DNA of 64,000 nucleotides from Hofstenia miamia (taxonomy: Eukaryota; Xenacoelomorpha; Acoela). The position numbers were made by a program, and so were the translations under genes. Positions 14,501 to 24,145 of this stretch are shown piece after piece. The stretch covers positions 477,736 to 541,735 of the forward strand of contig SCFE01000064.1 of assembly GCA_004352715.1 (NCBI GenBank). The letters run 5' to 3'. Position 1 is the first letter of the stretch. The number at the start of each line of letters is the position of its first letter. A model generated the notes under the pieces. It had not been told where the DNA came from. It searched no databases and worked only from the letters and a program-made list of their open reading frames with translations.

Positions 14501-17500
14501 TGCCTGTGCGCTGGAAGGAAGTGAAATTGTGTTCTGTGTGTGCGTGTGTGGCGGCTATGGACCTCACTACACTGATTGGATCTGCTATTAAGGCTTTAAC
14601 ACTAGAACAGCCAATGAGTCAAAATTGACTCTTTTTGGAAGAAAATCATGTGTTAAATCAGTCATAGCAAATAAAATCACCCCATATCACGTGACTTTTA
14701 ATATCTTGCCATTTAGGTTCTGCATGCAATTGAATAAGTAAATAAACATTTGGAGACAAGAAACAATATAAACAAGCATGCACTTTAAATAACGCCAAAT
14801 GAGTCCCTTTTAACTCATTCAATTACTATAAGGCATTTTGCAAATTTACTACGGATGGTTACTCATTTTTCTGATCATATTGTCAGGAAAACTATTATTA
14901 TTTGAGAAAAAATAATTCTCCATCAAAAATAAATAATTGGTATTTTCGGGATGTCAAAAAAATTATTTTTATGTATTTATTGCCAATAGTTTTTAAAATT
15001 ATTTATTTTTTTACAGCCCTGAGGGTAATCAATGCGCTAAATTACTAGGTTACAAAACATGCACAATCATTGAGAACACTGTCCATGCACTGTGAATCTC
15101 GTTGGCGAACCTGGAGGTTTCCCCAAGGAATGGAGCAGTTACCAAGTTGAACTTCTCTTCTCTTGCATAGTTCTGCGTCGAGTCTCGACCCTCTACCATC
15201 ATGTACTCCCAACCTAAACAGAGTGTTACAGTTAATAAAACCACAATCACTGGATTAACAATAGTAAGATTTGATCAGGAGTGGTTATGGAATCCCTCAC
15301 CCCTTTGGCATAAAGAAAAAGGACAAATGTTATAGCAATTGTACCTATTTCACTCAAATTAAGGGTTAACAAGATTCTATAATATATTCCCACAAGAAAT
15401 AATGCTGACACACCTGAAAACTTATTAAAAAAGGTAAAATCAGTCATTTTTATTGCAATATCCAAGTATTAGTTGATACTGAGCATTATATTTATGCACG
15501 TCACTTTGAAATAACTCACATCCCACACAAAAGATTAATATACTATATAATGGCTGAGTCTGGACAGGATATTCTTAGTCACTCAGGAAAAGGCATGATA
15601 AACATTTAACCCAGTTAAGACCATTTAGACTATATTAGAATTACAATAATAAAACTGAATCAATCAAAATTATATTCTTCATTTATTTTAGCAGTACTGT
15701 AATGCATAATACCATGTTCTAAGATGAAAAAATTAATTCACAATGTCAAAATCACTTTCATTTGGATTAACCCAACAAATTGAAACCTAAAAATTAAGCT
15801 TGAATTACCTTATATATATATAGTTTGATTTGTAATATCACCCACGCAATCACATATACAGCTTCTTTGAAAAACTTAGTACTTACACTTCAAGTGTATC
15901 TTGCATTTCTTTATTGAAAAAAGAGTTGCAAATTCGCATCTTGCAATACTCGTGGTTGCAAAAATAAACCCAAGATTAAAACGAATTACTATTTGTTTTT
16001 ATATAAATATATAAATATATATATATATATATATACATAACTGTGCATGTTATTTCTTCATTCTATATTTTCTACAATCTCAATATTAATTTTACGGTTT
16101 TATTTCAATTATAATTAGACAAAACGACAAAGTGCTATATATATTTTAGTTCGTTTATTTCGAATTTGAGCTAATTGAGAAATTAGTGCAATTGTGTAAA
16201 TATTCCTTCTGAGCAACCATTTGCTTCGTAAGTATTGGAATATAACATACTATGTTTAACATAATGAGATTGTACTATATTCAGTTACTACTCATTTATT
16301 AATTTTGACAAAATAGTGAAGGAAGGGGTTTACTAATTAAAACAGTTGCGGTTATATATAAATATTGACAACCTGATTTACTCCTGTGACGTGTATGAAA
16401 TAGTAATTTAATATAAGAATGAAGAAGTTGAGATGCTAATACTTCTACATTCTGACCAGGAGAAAATACAAGAAAATCTGGATGGGATATGATAATTTCT
16501 TTCTAAGATTCAACCCTAGCCACAACACTCTCTTTGAAATTCTTTCAAGAAACTTTGACAAATGAGTTGGCCAATACTGAATTATAACGTGTTGTTTTTA
16601 GCAATTTCTGGTTCAGCATCACACATATAAATTGTTCATTATATAACTTTTAGCATTATTTCAATTTTGGATTATGAAATGCTGTAAGTAGTCATATCAA
16701 ATCGTAGGCCTAAAGAACTGTTTCCAGAAACATGCTGTTTATCAGAGGCTCTAAAAAGTATGACGTTCCTGAAACCTGACTACTGAGAACTTCTGGAAAC
16801 AATGATTATCTGGTTTGTGACTCCATAAGGAACTTAACCTTTTAATTCACAAGTCTGAACACTATGTTCATTGGTTATCAAAAGAAGGATATGAAATGAA
16901 AAATCTCAAAATTGGATTACCAGATATAACTTTTAAAAGCAGTATTGCTATAATAAACATTGAAATCATTTGAACAGATGTGCTAATCAAAGAGATTTCC
17001 TTAAAAATATTTCATCAAAGATAATACTGCTATTTGCATTCTGTGTGAAAAGTGTTAATAAGTTTTTGTAAGTTCTGAATATTTAAAAATGACAAATGAC
17101 TTCTTTTTAGACATCAATGATAAAAATATTTTATTTCCTGATTACCAAGAAACAAATTATAATAATATCATTCTGCCTTAACCAATATAAGTGGATTTTA
17201 GCGAGGGAGTTATTTTAGCTTTAACAGATGAGAAATTTTCAAATGGTTAGGAACATGTCAATTTTGACTGGAAAATGCTAAAATTTAATATATGACAATT
17301 TTAGTTAATTGCATACACAGAATCACTTGGGAGAACTTAATGTTGAAAAAATTGAAAAATGAAACGTTCTACTCAAGCACCCTGTATCATTATTTTACAA
17401 TTCAATACCTTAAATGAAATTTTTTAGATTCCTCTGAGGAGTCAAATGGCGGATATGCGGGTAATAAATTATAGTTTTATATTAATACATTTAATTGAGT

Positions 17501-18895
17501 TTATGATTTTTCAAAAGTTTTATTATTGAATTGTAAACCTTGTACCTAATTGGTACTAACATTTGTTAGCAAATTGCAAATAATTTCCTTATCATGTTGC
17601 TATTAAAGAAATTAGGAAAAAATCGTACAGAAGAAATCACTCCATTTATATTAGTTAGATACATTGTAAATTCCTTTGCATGCCAATTTTTTGATCAAAT
17701 TCACAGTGAAGTATTTCAATCAACATAGGTTATAATCATATTTTTATTTACTTAATATTCATTCTTACTGATGATTATTCTTTATTTAAAAATATTATTT
17801 GATGGTTGTTGATAAAATACATTTAGTCTGTTACTAATCTATATTTTGCATTCAGTATACATTTTCAAAAAAAATATTGTGGCATCATCACCACAAAAAA
17901 CACTAAATTGAACTGAAATTTCTTCAATTGTCTTTGAATGAACCTCAAATCAAACTTTACTTGCAATTTTGTCATTTCTGCAATTCTGATTGGATGATTA
18001 CTTAGTCAAATTAGTCATACTCCGTGATGTGTACATTCGAATTTAAATTTTGTAAACATATATGTTATTTAAGCTTAGCTGGTAGTTATTTAATTTACTA
18101 GTTAAATTTTGTATATAGGGCAAATCTGTGCTCATTTGCTTCATAAAAATTTAGTTTCATTCTGTTTCCCTCAAAACACTATCTCTTTTATTAATCATTT
18201 TTTGTTGAGATAAATATGGCACATTAATTTCACAATTAAAGTAGGGGATTCGGTTTACGTAATTGCCACAGCAGTTCCAAGTCAGTATTGGGAGGTAGAA
18301 TGCATTCCCTAACTGGAGAGTCACTTATTTTTCTTAATTTATTTAAATAGATTCTCCAATGCCTTGTAATAGTTGTTATAGCTCTTGTAGACACCATGTA
18401 ATTTCAATACTAAAAAAAATGCTTGTGCTTACACTTGTGTATAATTCCCACAATCAAATCACAATGATTAATGCTTACTTTGTGTTCTCACTGATATTAT
18501 TCTCTTGTGTGCATCTCTTTAATTGCTTACTCGAATGCTAAAAATGTCTTACTACCAGTGAGTGCTGCCATATCATTAATACCTAACCGGATTTACTATT
18601 TTTCTCTGAATTACTAGATATGCTAGAACATTTACTTAATGATTGCATTGATTTTCATTATATATAATGATTTATTTAATGTGTGAATGCTTTTCAAAAC
18701 ACGTAAGATGTTATTTCTATTCATAGAAAATGCTCCTTAGGTTTCAAATCATACAATATTTTAGATGGCCACTACGTTCATACACCAGATCAAAGAATGC
18801 CAGTTCAAAATCCGCTGAGCAAGGTTGCAAACGAAGAATGTTTCACTGATGTGTATGAAGTGAAACTCAACACTCCTTTAGAAAAACATAATTAA
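640..18895 (+). CDS. 3' part of a multi-exon gene built of small phase-1 cassette exons
   Basis: Six exons with consensus AG acceptors and GT donors keep one frame: 640-693, 1347-1406, 4684-4734, 8400-8453, 17428-17460 and the terminal exon 18765-18895. Every internal exon starts after the first base of a codon and ends one base into the next, so each can be skipped without breaking the frame. Each junction codon is G plus AT, AC or AA, giving Asp or Glu. The encoded stretch is about 110 residues, acidic and polar, with no membrane segment or known domain; most pieces carry a tyrosine. Family knowledge: symmetric small exons and tyrosine-centred motifs are common in cytoplasmic tails of receptors and cell-adhesion proteins. 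Inference: this is such a tail. The start and upstream exons lie beyond the left edge. I do not recognise the protein. Introns hold decayed LINE, LTR and hAT elements. Confidence 0.6.
1347..1406 (+). CDS. cassette exon, acidic Ser/Glu-rich
   Basis: A 60-bp phase 1-1 exon (acceptor ...aatatttag, donor gtaattt) encoding EMAESLHSWEEASSDKDSEK. It contains an in-frame ATG near its start, but that sits two bases inside the acceptor boundary and matches the phase of the other cassettes, so I read it as internal rather than as the start. It has no tyrosine, unlike most of the others. Confidence 0.5.
1407..4683. other. intron-like AT-rich sequence
   Basis: I see no supported coding region here. Short open frames around 1985-2451 and 4163-4402 have no splice context or recognisable motif and are treated as chance. 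Confidence 0.4.
4684..4734 (+). CDS. cassette exon, GQYLEATKP module
   Basis: A 51-bp phase 1-1 exon (acceptor ...atttatag, donor gtaatctc) encoding DKSKSGQYLEATKPNFS. The single tyrosine is followed by LEA. Phase and size fit the flanking cassettes. Confidence 0.55.
5560..5900 (+). pseudogene. LINE apurinic-type endonuclease fragment
   Basis: In the frame with a codon at 5617 the sequence reads IGDFNLPDIDCASHSS, then after a stop near 5710 it continues with PTHSSGNTLHLVFSNPEF. The GDFN-x-P-x-ID block and the THxxGNxLDLVF block are the C-terminal signature of the APE-like endonuclease of non-LTR retrotransposons. The frame is interrupted and no reverse transcriptase follows directly, so this is a decayed fragment. 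The leucine-rich 104-residue open frame at 5453-5767 overlaps it in another frame and is not a real membrane protein. It lies in the intron between the exons at 4684 and 8400. Confidence 0.7.
6790..8010 (+). pseudogene. decayed repeat-derived protein (WDGK ... TASNT ... HLWYL family)
   Basis: Several frames together show an ordered set of blocks: a polar N-terminal frame (6807-7130), IYWDGKLLHECEDFHKQN around 7145-7205, FDKTASNTAKFRGTC around 7335-7380, and HHLWYLTE around 7925-7950. From memory this order matches a dispersed transposase-like protein family in invertebrates (HWDGK, DTTASNTG, HLWYL). I cannot assign it to a named superfamily and saw no terminal repeats. Stops and frameshifts are frequent, so this copy is dead. 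Confidence 0.45.
8400..8453 (+). CDS. cassette exon, YFNQ module (copy 2)
   Basis: A 54-bp phase 1-1 exon (acceptor ...aattatttag, donor gtaaaatt) encoding DGADEPVYFNQIILDGNE. It aligns without gaps to the 640-693 exon: DG-x-D-[DE]-P-[LV]-Y-x-N-Q-x-I-L-D-x-N. The same length, phase and 11 of 18 identical residues point to exon duplication. Confidence 0.62.
8468..8507. repeat. (TA)n microsatellite
   Basis: About 40 bases of TA dinucleotide directly downstream of the donor of the 8400-8453 exon. Confidence 0.95.
8690..8880 (+). pseudogene. mariner/Tc1-type transposase C-terminal scrap
   Basis: One frame reads GDIYLSPYSPDLRSCD, a stop, then YLWGNLK. PYSPDL-x-x-CD-x-x-LWG is the block around the third catalytic Asp of mariner-type transposases. 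Only this end survives, without terminal repeats that I can identify. Confidence 0.6.
9165..9311. repeat. direct repeat, copy 1 (start of LTR-element internal region)
   Basis: A 147-bp block beginning AATATATTCCCACAAG and ending ACATCCCACA recurs at 15381-15527 with very high identity. At the second site it follows directly on the end of a long terminal repeat, so I read it as the first bases of that element's internal region. No LTR precedes copy 1. Confidence 0.7.
9312..10799 (+). pseudogene. internal region of a decayed LTR retrotransposon
   Basis: A lysine- and glutamine-rich reading frame runs with interruptions through this stretch; the longest clean part is 9630-10100 (156 codons). 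Later pieces in shifted frames include VILFSGINDIVWGK near 10230 and LRLRYEFFYPNTSIHPDL near 10430. I recognise no protease, reverse transcriptase or integrase motif, so it may be a gag- or env-like remnant. Position supports an LTR element: a polypurine tract (GGAGGGGGAG, about 10790-10799) abuts an LTR starting TGTGGCATAATC at 10800. At 1.5 kb the internal region is far shorter than a full element. Confidence 0.5.
12356..12553 (-). pseudogene. hAT transposase, C-terminal half remnant
   Basis: Reads TTCWSSTNEMLKWYVEL and then SELAPFLLSPSKHLQAK. The T-x-W-S-S-x-x-x-M-L-x-x-Y block is a conserved feature of hAT transposases after the catalytic core. The frame ends in stops on both sides. A 143-bp part of this segment is repeated at 13553-13695. 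Confidence 0.6.
12388..12530. repeat. internal hAT duplication, copy 1
   Basis: GAAGGTGTTTGGAAGG... to ...TTCTTGTAATTGGTTGTA recurs at 13553-13695 at roughly 90% identity in the same orientation. Confidence 0.8.
12555..13550. other. extra sequence inside the hAT element
   Basis: About 1 kb separates the two copies of the internal duplication and does not read as transposase. A part (about 12811-12895, GATACTAGCTGC ... TGCAGCTTCCTAA) resembles 58271-58342, so it may be a separate repeat inserted here. Confidence 0.4.
13553..13695. repeat. internal hAT duplication, copy 2
   Basis: Second copy of the segment at 12388-12530; here it runs on directly into the DNAP-containing transposase frame, so this copy is in the original context. 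Confidence 0.8.
13647..13892 (-). pseudogene. hAT transposase, catalytic middle remnant
   Basis: Reads GDNAPVNVRAANDLGKPYID then YASHQFILVVNSVM. The G-D-N-x-x-x-N-x-x-x-A-x-x-L-G-x-P and A-S-H-x-F-x-L-x-V-N blocks correspond to the second catalytic Asp region of hAT transposases. Stops at both ends. Confidence 0.65.
14195..14473 (-). pseudogene. hAT transposase, N-terminal region remnant
   Basis: Reads LKPKSGYNNLMSHILEKHNN followed by IFSWLHWVIMMGCPF. The G-Y-x-N-L-x-x-H-x-x-x-x-H part is the second half of a BED-type zinc finger, and the W-x-x-W-x-x-x-x-x-x-P-F part is where the hAT core begins. Confidence 0.6.
15381..15527. repeat. direct repeat, copy 2
   Basis: Second copy of the 147-bp block at 9165-9311, starting at the last base of the LTR. 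Confidence 0.75.
15958..16215. repeat. dispersed repeat with internal (TA)n, copy 1
   Basis: GTTGCAAAAATAAACC... through a TATATA run to TTCTTCATTCTATATTTT... and AAACGACAAAGTGCTATATA. The same order is seen around the assembly gap at 39900-40250. No coding frame and no clear target duplication; probably a non-autonomous element. Confidence 0.6.
17111..17181 (+). CDS. candidate alternative terminal exon of the cassette gene
   Basis: A good acceptor (acttctttttag) at 17110 opens a phase-1 frame encoding DINDKNILFPDYQETNYNNI and a few more residues before a stop at about 17179-17181. Phase, leading Asp and tyrosine content match the cassettes. There is no donor before the stop and no clear polyadenylation signal, so it could be a chance frame. 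Confidence 0.25.
17428..17460 (+). CDS. 33-bp cassette micro-exon
   Basis: A phase 1-1 exon (acceptor aattttttag, donor gtaataaa) encoding DSSEESNGGYA. It is small, but both sites fit consensus and the phase is right. Confidence 0.5.
18765..18895 (+). CDS. terminal exon of the cassette gene
   Basis: The acceptor ...caatattttag opens a phase-1 frame of 43 residues that starts DGHYVHTPDQRMPVQNPL and ends TDVYEVKLNTPLEKHN, with TAA at 18893-18895. An AATAAA lies 75 bases on. The DG start echoes the two YxNQ exons. No match to a known C-terminal motif; the last residues are not a standard PDZ ligand. Confidence 0.6.
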
Positions 18896-18969
18896 TAATT
18901 TTTATATTAAATACATCCTATAAATATTACCTGCATATGCTTTTCTTAAGAAATATAAGAAATTACTTT

Positions 18970-18975
18970 AATAAA
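18970..18975 (+). terminator. polyadenylation signal AATAAA
   Basis: AATAAA 75 bases after the stop of the 18765-18895 exon; the obvious poly(A) signal for this gene, though such hexamers are frequent in AT-rich DNA. Confidence 0.4.
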
Positions 18976-19408
18976 TTATTTGAAGAAATAGATTTGTTTT
19001 CTAATAATTAGAATTTTTGTAGAATTATAACAACCTGCTACTAGAGGTTTTTTGGTAAACTTCAATCAATTTGGCTTAAAACGCAATGGCGCAATGGTAG
19101 AACAATTCTTTCTTGGATTGGTGTGAATAAATCATATTTATATTTGTGTAAACAAACTTAGAATCACAAAGTTTCAAATTTTTATTATTTCATTGTGAAT
19201 CTAGTGTTTCTTCTTCATTAGATCAAACAGCTCTTAAATTGGTGGTTTTTATTTTCAACAGTTCATTAAAAAACATCCTATTGGTGAAGGTATTGTCATT
19301 TGTCAATGTAATACAATGTAATAGCAGCAACTAAAGTAGTCACTTTATGGATATTGCTATTCCATAGATTTTCACCCAAAATTCTGCTAAGCTTTTAGTT
19401 ATTTCTAA

Positions 19409-19413
<5 letters not shown>

Positions 19414-19457
<44 letters not shown>
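19414..19457. repeat. (AT)n microsatellite
   Basis: About 44 bases of uninterrupted AT dinucleotide. Confidence 0.95.
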
Positions 19458-19459
<2 letters not shown>

Positions 19460-19587
19460 CATAGACTGTTCTAGCGTTAGAATATCAGCATAATACAAGC
19501 ACCATCAGGGAATTATTTAAAAAAAACTGCGTAAATGAATTAACGAATGAGTCAAAACATCAATCAAATGAGAGATAGTATATAGGG

Positions 19588-20937
19588 TAGTGGCCATATT
19601 AATCCGGTCAAAGGTAAAAAAATAAAAAAATTGTAATACGTACTAACATATTTATTGCTAAGGGAATAATCATGAATAAATGTATCTTAAGCGCAAACAT
19701 AAATAGTTATAATATAAAGAGTCAAAGTTATAGACCACCTTTGATATTCAGTAGCATTTTCACCCTCGCCAGCATGGACTCGATCAGCTTCTTACATGTT
19801 GCAACAATCTGAACTTTTTGAACTGTATCTCGAATGCAGAAATCTAGCAACTTTCCAATTAATTCATTTTTATTGGTTAATGTTGTTTCTTGAAGTTTAC
19901 GCATTAAAACGGCCATACCGCCTCAATTGGATTCATATCCGGGGAGTTTCCTGCCCAGAGAAGAACTTTTATGCTGTGACCTATGAAGAACTGTTTAGCA
20001 ACACGTGATATGTGGCAGGGAGCTGAATCCCAAAAGTTACAGGATTGAATATGAGGAGGTAGGCGATGTTCGAGAACTGTTTTATATTGTCCAGAATTCA
20101 TACATCCCTCGACGATAGAAATATGACCCATTCCATGGATGCTCATCATAACTTTTGGTGGGTATTTCATTCTCTGAGCACAGTGGCGAGGGGAGAGAAG
20201 TTCATTTCCTACCCTTACCTATTGAGGAGCCCCTAATGTAACTTCGAACATTGACTCATCAGAGAAAATCACTTTTCTAAATCTTCATCGGTCCAATTAG
20301 CATGTTCTTTAACCTATTGCAATCTTGCCGTCGGCATCTTTGAAGTGAGCAGTGGTTTCTTCAAGGGTTTTCTTGCAATTCGATCAGCTTCACGTAGCCT
20401 TCTTACCACTTTTTCACGAGAAACTGCCAGATGTAGTTCACGTTTAATGTCAACTGCATTCAGACGTGTATCAATTAAGCTGGACCTCACTATATGAGCG
20501 TCAGCCCGTTTTGAAGTCTTCTGCCACGTTTTCTTTTTCTTTGGGCACCAGCTGACCCTATTCATTTATACGATTGAATAATGTCACTCATGGTCGATTG
20601 AGGTGCAGACAGTGCTTCAGAAATTTCTCTCTGAGTCTTGTTTGCATGTAAATGCAAAGAAATAATACGCTGTCTTGCATCCCGAACCTGTATCAATCGT
20701 GACAAAACTAACAATGAAAATATTGCTTAATTATACACTGAACGAATTAGTGATTGGAGTTAGCCAATCCCAATTTGGCATGGTTATCTTAATCAATTGG
20801 ACTTGTCAATGTGCAGGGAGGTTGCTTGTAGCCTAGAAAGCCTGCAGTATGCAATTACAACTATGCTGGCAGTGAAATTTCATTATACTACACGTTTTGC
20901 TATTTTTTTACCCTTGACCAGTTTAATATGACTGCTA
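19588..20937 (-). mobile_element. Tc1-like DNA transposon, degenerate
   Basis: Imperfect terminal inverted repeats GGCCATATTAATCCGGTC / AGTCATATTAAACTGGTC, followed at both ends by AAAGGTAAAAAAATA-like sequence, bound about 1.35 kb. Inside, on the minus strand, lie a helix-turn-helix region and a catalytic domain. TA-like bases sit at both edges, but I could not fix the exact ends. Confidence 0.75.
19728..20700 (-). pseudogene. Tc1-like DD34E transposase, broken
   Basis: Ordered pieces in three frames. RQRIISLHLHANKTQREISE (20590-20690) is the first helix-turn-helix. KTSKRADAHIVRSSLIDTRL and RRLREADRIARKPLKKPLL (20314-20565) are the second DNA-binding half. KVMMSIHGMGHISIVEG, SAPCHISRVAKQFF and NSPDMNPIEAVWP (19904-20170) are the catalytic part, with the GNSPDxNPIE block carrying the third acidic residue. 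ETTLTNKNELIGKLL (19728-19916) is the C-terminus. Stops and frameshifts separate the pieces, and the first catalytic Asp region is hard to see. Tc1-type transposases are usually about 340 residues, so the full gene is represented but inactive. Confidence 0.8.
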
Positions 20938-22822
20938 ATGTACCTAAGCTTCGAGATCATGAATAGTAAATTAAGCAATCGTAATTCAAAAGTGTTTGGC
21001 TTACTATTTCATAGGCCTACTAAAAGGAGTCACAATTTAACAGGAGGCTATTCTGTAAATTACAGTTTCTAATGATATTTGTATTCATTCATGCTAAAAA
21101 TATTTTACCTACACATGTCAACATTGTACTTGTAAATTTTATCAAATATTTAAATAGACAACATTTATAGCAGTCAGTCTGCAGTTTAAGCAAACAGGTG
21201 ATGTTCATTAAAGACAAAAATAAGATAATTTTTTCTCTTCAAACCCTATAAGGTTTAATTGAAATGGATTATTGAAATACTTTTAATTACATACGAAACA
21301 AACAGAATTTAAAACAATTACATTCAGTCATGTATTACAGGCATCATTATTTCTACCAGAGGCGAGTGTAGAAGCTACGAATTGGGTGGGCTATAGTCAG
21401 AGTTGCAAATGGACCGAAATCTCAGTTCCAAGTGAAATGACCTGGACTCTGTACAGTTCGGTCCTCAAATATTGTGAATATTGATCCGTTATTTCCCAAG
21501 ATTAATGCAAATTTATGCAATTTAGCATTTATTTTTTATTCAAAATCAATGATAGAGATGGACCCCCCCCCCAGATCTTGTGCCCTATTTCCACGGGCTG
21601 ATATCTGCCCCATATTGTTCCAAGCTTTATGTTCTGCAGCCCCAAATTAGTGTTCTGCGACAAGGAATTTTCTTAGTCGTAGCTGGCCGTGCAATATAAA
21701 GTGTGACCTTGGCCAGCTGTCGGCCGCAATACTTCAGCTGTAGCCATCCGTTAGTCATGATTTGTTAGTTGCCGTATTCGGGGCTTTTTACTACTACTAT
21801 GTGAAACACTGCAATTGTCAATGGAACAATTACGACATGCTCATAGAGAATTAAAGAAAATGGTCAAAAGCGAATAAGTTTTAAATACAAAAATACAAAT
21901 GAAAATCATGGAAATAAATAGCTCATCATGATGTTAAAAAATAAAACTTAGTCGAAATTTTACCTGTAAAACAAAACTACTTGGGATATCTTATTGCCCC
22001 CATATTTTTTGATGACAATTTTCATACCACTAGACCACAGCACCACTGCCAAATATTTTGAATCAATGCTGCCTAAAAGATACAATATTATTGTTTCAAA
22101 TGCCATCTCTACTATTGCTACCAATAAGAATCTAATAACAATATATATTTAACTTACTATAATAGCCAAATAACAAATTTTAACACTATAAAGCTAATAT
22201 TCCATGCAATATATTTTTGTAAAGATAATTGCAATAAGCCTATTGATGACATATCAGATCAAAAGATCTTGTTGGTGTTCTTGAATGGAATCAAATTTCA
22301 CAGAGTTTTGGAAATACATGGTAGTGGATTTTTTATAATTTCCAAGTCAAAGTTTTAACAAGAAGGGAAGTATGAAGTAAGAAAACACATACAATTTTTA
22401 AAATTGGCAGGTTTTTGGTTCAGTTTTTCTCAACTCAAATGTGGGTACCCTCTTTAGAAAAATCTTGCCTCATACCCTCTCGACTTGCTCCACCCCACCC
22501 CTATTTCTATCTCTGGTACTCATATTTATTATCAATTATTTACAATAAATATTTTATAATAAAAAAACACCCAAGTCATTCGCCACATTAATTAACTATC
22601 AAAGCCAAGTCATTGTTGTTTCCTAACTCATCAATTTAACACGTTCGCCAAAACCAATTTGATATCATAAGATATAAATTTGTCACTTAATATTTTTTTC
22701 ATTCTAGTAATGTATATAATTGCTATACTGCTTAATTAAATAAAATTTTGATTGATTACATAATTTGATTATTCAAAATGTGTACCAACCCTAACCCTGA
22801 ACTCAGGTCCACCAAAACATAG
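20938..22822. other. non-coding stretch, mixed repeats
   Basis: I see no gene. A C-run and its neighbours (about 21560-21600) and a CCACCCC patch (about 22490) are the only compositional breaks. About 21357-21400 resembles the reverse complement of about 24215-24255 and could be one end of an element holding the solo LTR. Confidence 0.35.
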
Positions 22823-24145
22823 TGTAGCATAATCCTGTATGTGGTCAAATTAAGAGAAATCAAGGACGGTATGTGGTCAAATTAAGAGAAATCAAGGACG
22901 TAACTAAGACTAATATTATACTAAATTAATTAAATTATAAACACACGGTTATTATCTATTGATTATTTTGTACAATTTTTATAAGTGCAGTTTTTCTAAT
23001 GATTATATCGGCAAACTTTTTTCGCAAAATAATACAAGACAAACTAGCATAAGCTAATTAATTCAGAAGTGCGTACAATTAGCAGACGAAGAAAAATGAG
23101 GGAAAACTGTCAACAACATTGAAGAACAGGTACTTGCCGACTGTTTAATTGTTTACAGAAATTTATTATAAATATGCAATATTGGTTGTGATTGTGATGA
23201 AAGAAATCTACTGGATTTACTTTGTTATTTTGTATTCAGGTTATTTAATTATTTAATGGAAAGCTAAATGTTCGGGCATGAGAGTAGTCTAAAGGTGGTC
23301 CCCAAGCCCGATTAAAGGTGTTTTAAGGAGCTGCACGATCCAGCGATTCAAAAGTGCGGTGCAGCCGGTAGCCGGAACTTCTGACATGCTCTTAAGTTAG
23401 GTTACGAATAGGGGTTATTTTATCTGTTATAGCTTTCCCCTCGATTCTCTCGTACATAATAAATGTCTATAATAAACCGATCTAGGCTAACCCATTTTAT
23501 ATCCAAATTTGCTATTCTTAATAACGAAATCTATTATGCATACGAGGTGCCTAAGGGCCCCAACTTTATAGTAGTTAAGAATGTTATTACAGTAGATTGC
23601 TTATTGACCTATCAACCGTTAAGTATTCCATGCTTTTTGCTGGCTGCATTGGCTACTTGCATGTATCCTAGGGTTTAATGTATGTTTATACATGTAGGAA
23701 TATTATATGTAGGGACCTATAATAAGCTAATGCATCCCGGTTGCGCTACCATTTCCTATTTACTTAGCAAGAATAACCAGGGTAGCCAATGCATTAAATT
23801 CGTAAGCTACACAACCCACATCATCAATGAGAACACAATCCACGCACTGAGTTTCGTCGGTTAATTCAAAGAGTCTCCCAGCAAGTGAAGCCATGGCTGA
23901 GTTTCACCAATTGAATTGGATACTCACCTTCCTCTTGCATGTTCAGCGTGGGGTTTCGACCCTGTGACGTCATTGACTCCCGATCTCAAACAGAAGCCTA
24001 CAGCTTGCATCTTATGGAGCAGCAATAATAATAATCATGACAGGGAGTGATTATGGGATCCATCACCCTACTACTTACCTGAATGGTTAAATGTTAAAGC
24101 AATGATACCTATTTCACACAGTTTATGGGTTGACAATATTCTACA
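22823..24145 (+). repeat. solo long terminal repeat
   Basis: Starts TGTAGCATAATCC and ends ATATTCTACA, the TG...CA form of retroviral-type LTRs, and is flanked by a 4-bp target duplication ATAG (22819-22822 and 24146-24149). It matches the interrupted LTR at 10800-15381 throughout. About 33 bases near the start (GTATGTGGTCAAATTAAGAG...) are tandemly doubled. No internal region accompanies it, as expected after LTR-LTR recombination. Open frames inside it are chance. Confidence 0.85.

Larger units (their letters stand above)
11742..15021 (-). mobile_element. hAT DNA transposon, complete ends, dead transposase
   Basis: Terminal inverted repeats CAGGGCTGTAAAAATAAAAA (left) and ...ATTTATTTTTTTACAGCCCTG (right) are flanked by a perfect 8-bp target duplication AGGGTAAT (11734-11741 and 15022-15029). 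The target length and the CAGGG ends are typical of hAT. It sits inside an LTR. The transposase lies on the minus strand in pieces (14195-14473, 13647-13892, 12356-12553). It also contains a duplicated internal segment and about 1 kb of unrelated sequence. Confidence 0.85.
10800..15381 (+). repeat. 3' long terminal repeat split by a hAT element
   Basis: The LTR starts TGTGGCATAATC just after a polypurine tract and ends ...AAGATTCTATA. It matches the solo LTR at 22823-24145 along its whole length once the hAT insertion (11742-15021 plus one 8-bp target copy) is removed, leaving about 1.29 kb. The usual terminal CA reads TA here. It is followed directly by the 147-bp repeat that also begins the internal region. 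Confidence 0.75.
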
